Below, piece by piece: positions 6,155-8,031 of a stretch of 8,031 bases of DNA. The DNA comes from Chryseobacterium sp. UBA6632 (GTDB lineage: Bacteria; Bacteroidota; Bacteroidia; Flavobacteriales; Weeksellaceae). The notes under the pieces were generated by a model. It was given only the letters and a program-made list of their open reading frames with translations. It searched no databases and was not told the DNA's origin. Each line of letters starts with the position of its first letter. Within the stretch, counting starts at the first letter, position 1. The stretch spans positions 1 to 8,031 of the forward strand of contig DKLU01000059.1 of NCBI GenBank assembly GCA_002455915.1, given 5' to 3'. Made by a program: the position numbers and the translations under genes.

Positions 6155-6634
6155 TTAAAGAACAAGTTCTGTGATCGGAAGATCGGGAGTTCCGCTATAA
6201 AAAACAATCAAAGTTGCGCCTTTTTCTCCCGTTTTACCACGATGAGGAACGTTTAACATTTCCGGAACAATTTGCCCTTGTCGAAACCATTGTGTTTCTC
6301 CGTTATCCTGTCTTTCCACCTGAATTTCACCTTTTTCAACATACGCTGCATTAATGACCGGATGCTTGTGCCAATCCAGCGCTTTATTGGGTGGAACTGA
6401 AATCTTTAAAACAGTAATTTCTGGTTGTCCCTCCGGATATTTATCATACAAAGCACCATCCCAGGATTTTTGCGTTTTTAATAAAGTAACCGATTCTATT
6501 TTATCAGAATACTCAGAAGATTGATCGTCTGAAGACGAATTGTCGCAAGAAAGTGTTGCAACTAAAAGGGAAGTAATGAATACTGTTTTCAGTAAAGTCT
6601 TTTTAGGCATAAATTTTTTTTTCATTTTAATCAT
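6155..6634 (-). CDS. Cupin-domain lipoprotein
   Basis: This 159-residue protein has a lipoprotein signal peptide (MPKKTLLKTVFITSLLVATLSC, lipid Cys30 counted from the first Met) followed by a Ser/Asp-rich linker (CDNSSSDDQSS). The acidic linker recalls the export signals of surface lipoproteins in this phylum, but this is only suggestive. The rest is a single small cupin barrel: motif 1 DWHKHPVINAAYVEKGE (H89, H91) and motif 2 with VPHRG (H131). The Glu expected four residues after the second His is Asn95 here, so metal binding would rest on three His or differ from standard cupins. Substrate and reaction are unknown. Three in-frame Met codons (1, 4, 9) could start it; I kept the first because it sits about 12 bases after the probable transcription start. 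It lies upstream of the trp promoter on the same strand but ends 88 bases before its -33 element, so it is probably a separate unit. Confidence 0.88.
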   Translation of the reverse strand: MIKMKKKFMPKKTLLKTVFITSLLVATLSCDNSSSDDQSSEYSDKIESVTLLKTQKSWDGALYDKYPEGQPEITVLKISVPPNKALDWHKHPVINAAYVEKGEIQVERQDNGETQWFRQGQIVPEMLNVPHRGKTGEKGATLIVFYSGTPDLPITELVL

Positions 6635-6651
6635 TTAATTAATTGATTGCA

Positions 6652-6659
6652 CAAAAATA
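6652..6659 (-). promoter_or_regulatory. Candidate -7 promoter element of the cupin lipoprotein gene
   Basis: TATTTTTG on the minus strand fits TAnnTTTG, 17 bases before the first ATG of the cupin gene. No clear TTG lies at the right -33 distance, and the region is very AT-rich, so chance matches are possible. Confidence 0.45.
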
Positions 6660-6782
6660 AAAATTTTCATTAAAAATCACTAATTATTGAATTAAATTTA
6701 TCATGAATAAATCTTTATGGTTCAATTTTAAAAATATCTTTAGAAGCGGATATTTATCATGAGTTTAAAAGTTTATTTTTTA

Positions 6783-6790
6783 TATTTTTG
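6783..6790 (+). promoter_or_regulatory. Candidate -7 promoter element of the lipoprotein/cytochrome/rlmF unit
   Basis: TATTTTTG on the plus strand fits TAnnTTTG, 18 bases before the ATG at 6809, the same spacing style as the trp and cupin promoters in this window. No TTG is seen at -33. It is the only likely promoter for the three closely packed plus-strand genes. Confidence 0.5.
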
Positions 6791-6808
6791 TTTCCAAATT
6801 AGAAAACA

Positions 6809-7024
6809 ATGAAAAAAGTATTAGCACTAGCATTTGTAGGAGGTTTATTCGTAGTAAACTGTTCAAAAAAGCCAAACCACGATTTGCAGGACAGCAACAC
6901 AATGTTACCAGAACCGGATGCTCCAACAGTAGTAGATTCTACAGCGAAAAAAGCGGACACACCAGCTGCAACGCCTGCACCGGCAACTGAAGCTCCTAAA
7001 ACAGATTCTGCAGCAGCAAAATAA
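6809..7024 (+). CDS. Small Ala/Pro/Thr-rich lipoprotein
   Basis: This 71-residue protein starts MKKVLALAFVGGLFVVNC, a lipoprotein signal peptide with lipid Cys18, followed by SKKPN. The mature part of about 54 residues has no recognisable fold. It is rich in Ala, Pro, Thr and Asp (PAATPAPATEAPKTDSAAAK at the end) and probably disordered. I do not recognise a family and assign no function. Its TAA shares one base with the ATG of the cytochrome c gene (TAATG), so translation is probably coupled. Its N-terminus resembles that of the cytochrome lipoprotein (both MKK... then CSKK), which may be only shared signal style. Being a real gene is supported by the signal peptide, a promoter-like element upstream and the overlap; an opposite-strand frame over the same region lacks such support. 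Confidence 0.85.
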   Translation: MKKVLALAFVGGLFVVNCSKKPNHDLQDSNTMLPEPDAPTVVDSTAKKADTPAATPAPATEAPKTDSAAAK

Positions 7025-7395
7025 TGAAAAAACTGTTTGTGACAGGGCTTGTAAGCTTGCTTATGATGTCCTGTTCTAAAAAAGAAAATCCATCGGTAGA
7101 GTCTTCTTCTGATGCAACTGATGTTTCTACACCTGCGCCAAGTAACCTTACGGGAGAGCAGATTATCGGAACATTGGATTGCTCGGGTTGCCACTCGCCG
7201 AGCGAAAGAATGATAGGACCTTCTTATAAGGAAATTGCAGAAAAATATTCTGAAAAAGATATTGAAATGCTGGCTTCAAAAATTATAGAAGGAGGAAGCG
7301 GAAATTGGGGAAGCGTACCTATGCAGCCTCATTCACAAGTGTCTAAAGAAGATGCTAAAAAAATGGTAGAATATATTCTGAGTCAGAAAAAATAA
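7024..7395 (+). CDS. Monohaem cytochrome c lipoprotein
   Basis: This 123-residue protein has a lipoprotein signal peptide (MKKLFVTGLVSLLMMSC, lipid Cys17), a Ser/Thr/Pro linker to about residue 40, and then one small class I cytochrome c domain. The haem site is C53-S-G-C56-H57, and the sixth ligand is likely Met100 in SVPMQPHS. Segments IGPSYKEIAEKY and the C-terminal helix KEDAKKMVEYILSQ are typical of c551/c552-like electron carriers. It should act as a membrane-tethered electron shuttle on the periplasmic side; its partners are not shown by the context. It overlaps the preceding lipoprotein gene by one base and is followed after three bases by rlmF, which suggests a single transcript. Confidence 0.94.
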   Translation: MKKLFVTGLVSLLMMSCSKKENPSVESSSDATDVSTPAPSNLTGEQIIGTLDCSGCHSPSERMIGPSYKEIAEKYSEKDIEMLASKIIEGGSGNWGSVPMQPHSQVSKEDAKKMVEYILSQKK

Positions 7396-7398
7396 AAT

Positions 7399-8031
7399 AT
7401 GACTACTGAAAAATCCAGTCTGCACGCGAGAAATCTGCATCGTAATCCGTATGATTTTGATCTGTTGATTTCTTGTGTGCCGGAACTGAAACAATACGTT
7501 TTTGAGAATAAATATGGAACAACCACCATTAATTTCAGTATTCCAAAAGCGGTAAAACTTCTTAATAAGGCATTGTTGCAACATTTTTACTATGTTAAAA
7601 ATTGGGATATTCCCGATGCCAATCTTTGTCCGCCCATTCCCGGAAGAGCAGATTATGTACACTATATCGCCGATTTGCTGGCAAATCAACAGAAAGAAAT
7701 TCCTGTAGGTTCATCTGTTCATGGATTAGATATCGGGACGGGTGCCAATTTGGTGTATCCTTTAATTGGGCATCGCTCTTATGGCTGGAAGATGCTGGGA
7801 ACGGATATTAATGAAGATTCTTTACAAAATGCGCAGCAGATTTTAAATCAAAACGATGATTTACAATCTGATATTCAATTAAAAAAACAACTAGATTCAA
7901 GTTCTATTTTTAAAAATATTATTGATGAGGGCGATCAGTTTGATTTCACCATGTGCAATCCTCCTTTTCATGATTCTGAAGAAGCTGCTTTAAAAGGAAA
8001 TCTTAGAAAAACGAAGAATTTAAACAAATCA
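7399..8031 (+). CDS. rlmF: 23S rRNA (adenine(1618)-N(6))-methyltransferase RlmF, 3' end cut by window edge
   Basis: I translated 211 codons from ATG 7399 with no stop before the window end; the full family length is around 300, so about a third is missing. Recognisable segments are LHARNLHRNPYDFDLL near the start, LCPPIPGRADYVHYIADLL, the SAM-binding motif GLDIGTGANLVYPLIG, LGTDINEDSL and the catalytic motif FDFTMCNPPF (NPPF, typical of N6-adenine methyltransferases). These together point to RlmF (YbiN), which methylates N6 of A1618 in 23S rRNA using S-adenosylmethionine in the cytoplasm. It starts three bases after the cytochrome c stop and has no promoter of its own in that gap, so it is probably co-transcribed despite the unrelated role. 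Confidence 0.93.
   Translation, partial: MTTEKSSLHARNLHRNPYDFDLLISCVPELKQYVFENKYGTTTINFSIPKAVKLLNKALLQHFYYVKNWDIPDANLCPPIPGRADYVHYIADLLANQQKEIPVGSSVHGLDIGTGANLVYPLIGHRSYGWKMLGTDINEDSLQNAQQILNQNDDLQSDIQLKKQLDSSSIFKNIIDEGDQFDFTMCNPPFHDSEEAALKGNLRKTKNLNKS

Noticed and set aside
6799..7194. Minus-strand open frame of 131 codons opposite the small lipoprotein and the cytochrome
   Set aside because: The plus strand shows two signal peptides and a CxxCH haem site in the same bases; the minus-strand product shows no motif.
7333..7689. Minus-strand open frame of 118 codons opposite the cytochrome end and rlmF start
   Set aside because: It is antisense to the conserved RlmF N-terminus, with no domain and no supporting promoter context.
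7602..7811. Plus-strand open frame of 69 codons inside rlmF
   Set aside because: It lies in another frame of the RlmF coding region, which carries the SAM-binding and NPPF motifs in its own frame.

Overview
The window comes from an AT-rich Bacteroidota genome, most likely a flavobacterium of the Chryseobacterium/Weeksellaceae kind. The grounds are the low GC, promoters of the flavobacterial -7 type (TAnnTTTG), no obvious Shine-Dalgarno sequences, many lipoproteins with short MKK-type signal peptides, and a trp gene order and protein character typical of that group. The genus is an inference from style, not from any search.

Positions 1-6067, minus strand, form a tryptophan biosynthesis operon that reads right to left. 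A flavobacterial promoter (6039-6067) is followed at once by an unannotated 23-residue leader peptide, trpL (5954-6025), with three consecutive Trp codons. A strong 14-bp intrinsic terminator (5886-5920) comes next, then trpE, trpG, trpD, a gene for a large ankyrin-repeat lipoprotein, trpC, and trpF, which runs off the left edge. The trpB and trpA genes would be expected further left. The Trp-codon run, the terminator and a possible antiterminator pairing are the hallmarks of ribosome-mediated transcription attenuation, here in a phylum far from the enterobacterial model. TrpE/TrpG make anthranilate from chorismate and glutamine, TrpD adds phosphoribose, TrpF isomerises and TrpC closes the indole ring.

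Two oddities sit inside the operon. One is the ankyrin lipoprotein gene between trpD and trpC, which has no known role in the pathway and contains six Trp residues, while the surrounding enzymes have none or one. The other is a pair of heptamer repeat arrays lying in frame inside trpF.

Positions 6155-6634, minus strand, encode a cupin-domain lipoprotein upstream of the trp promoter. An intergenic region (6635-6808) then carries two divergent candidate promoters. To the right, on the plus strand, lie three tightly packed genes: a 71-residue Ala/Pro-rich lipoprotein, a monohaem cytochrome c lipoprotein that overlaps it by one base, and, three bases further on, the 5' two thirds of rlmF (23S rRNA m6A1618 methyltransferase), cut by the window edge.

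The most interesting item is the trpL/attenuator region.
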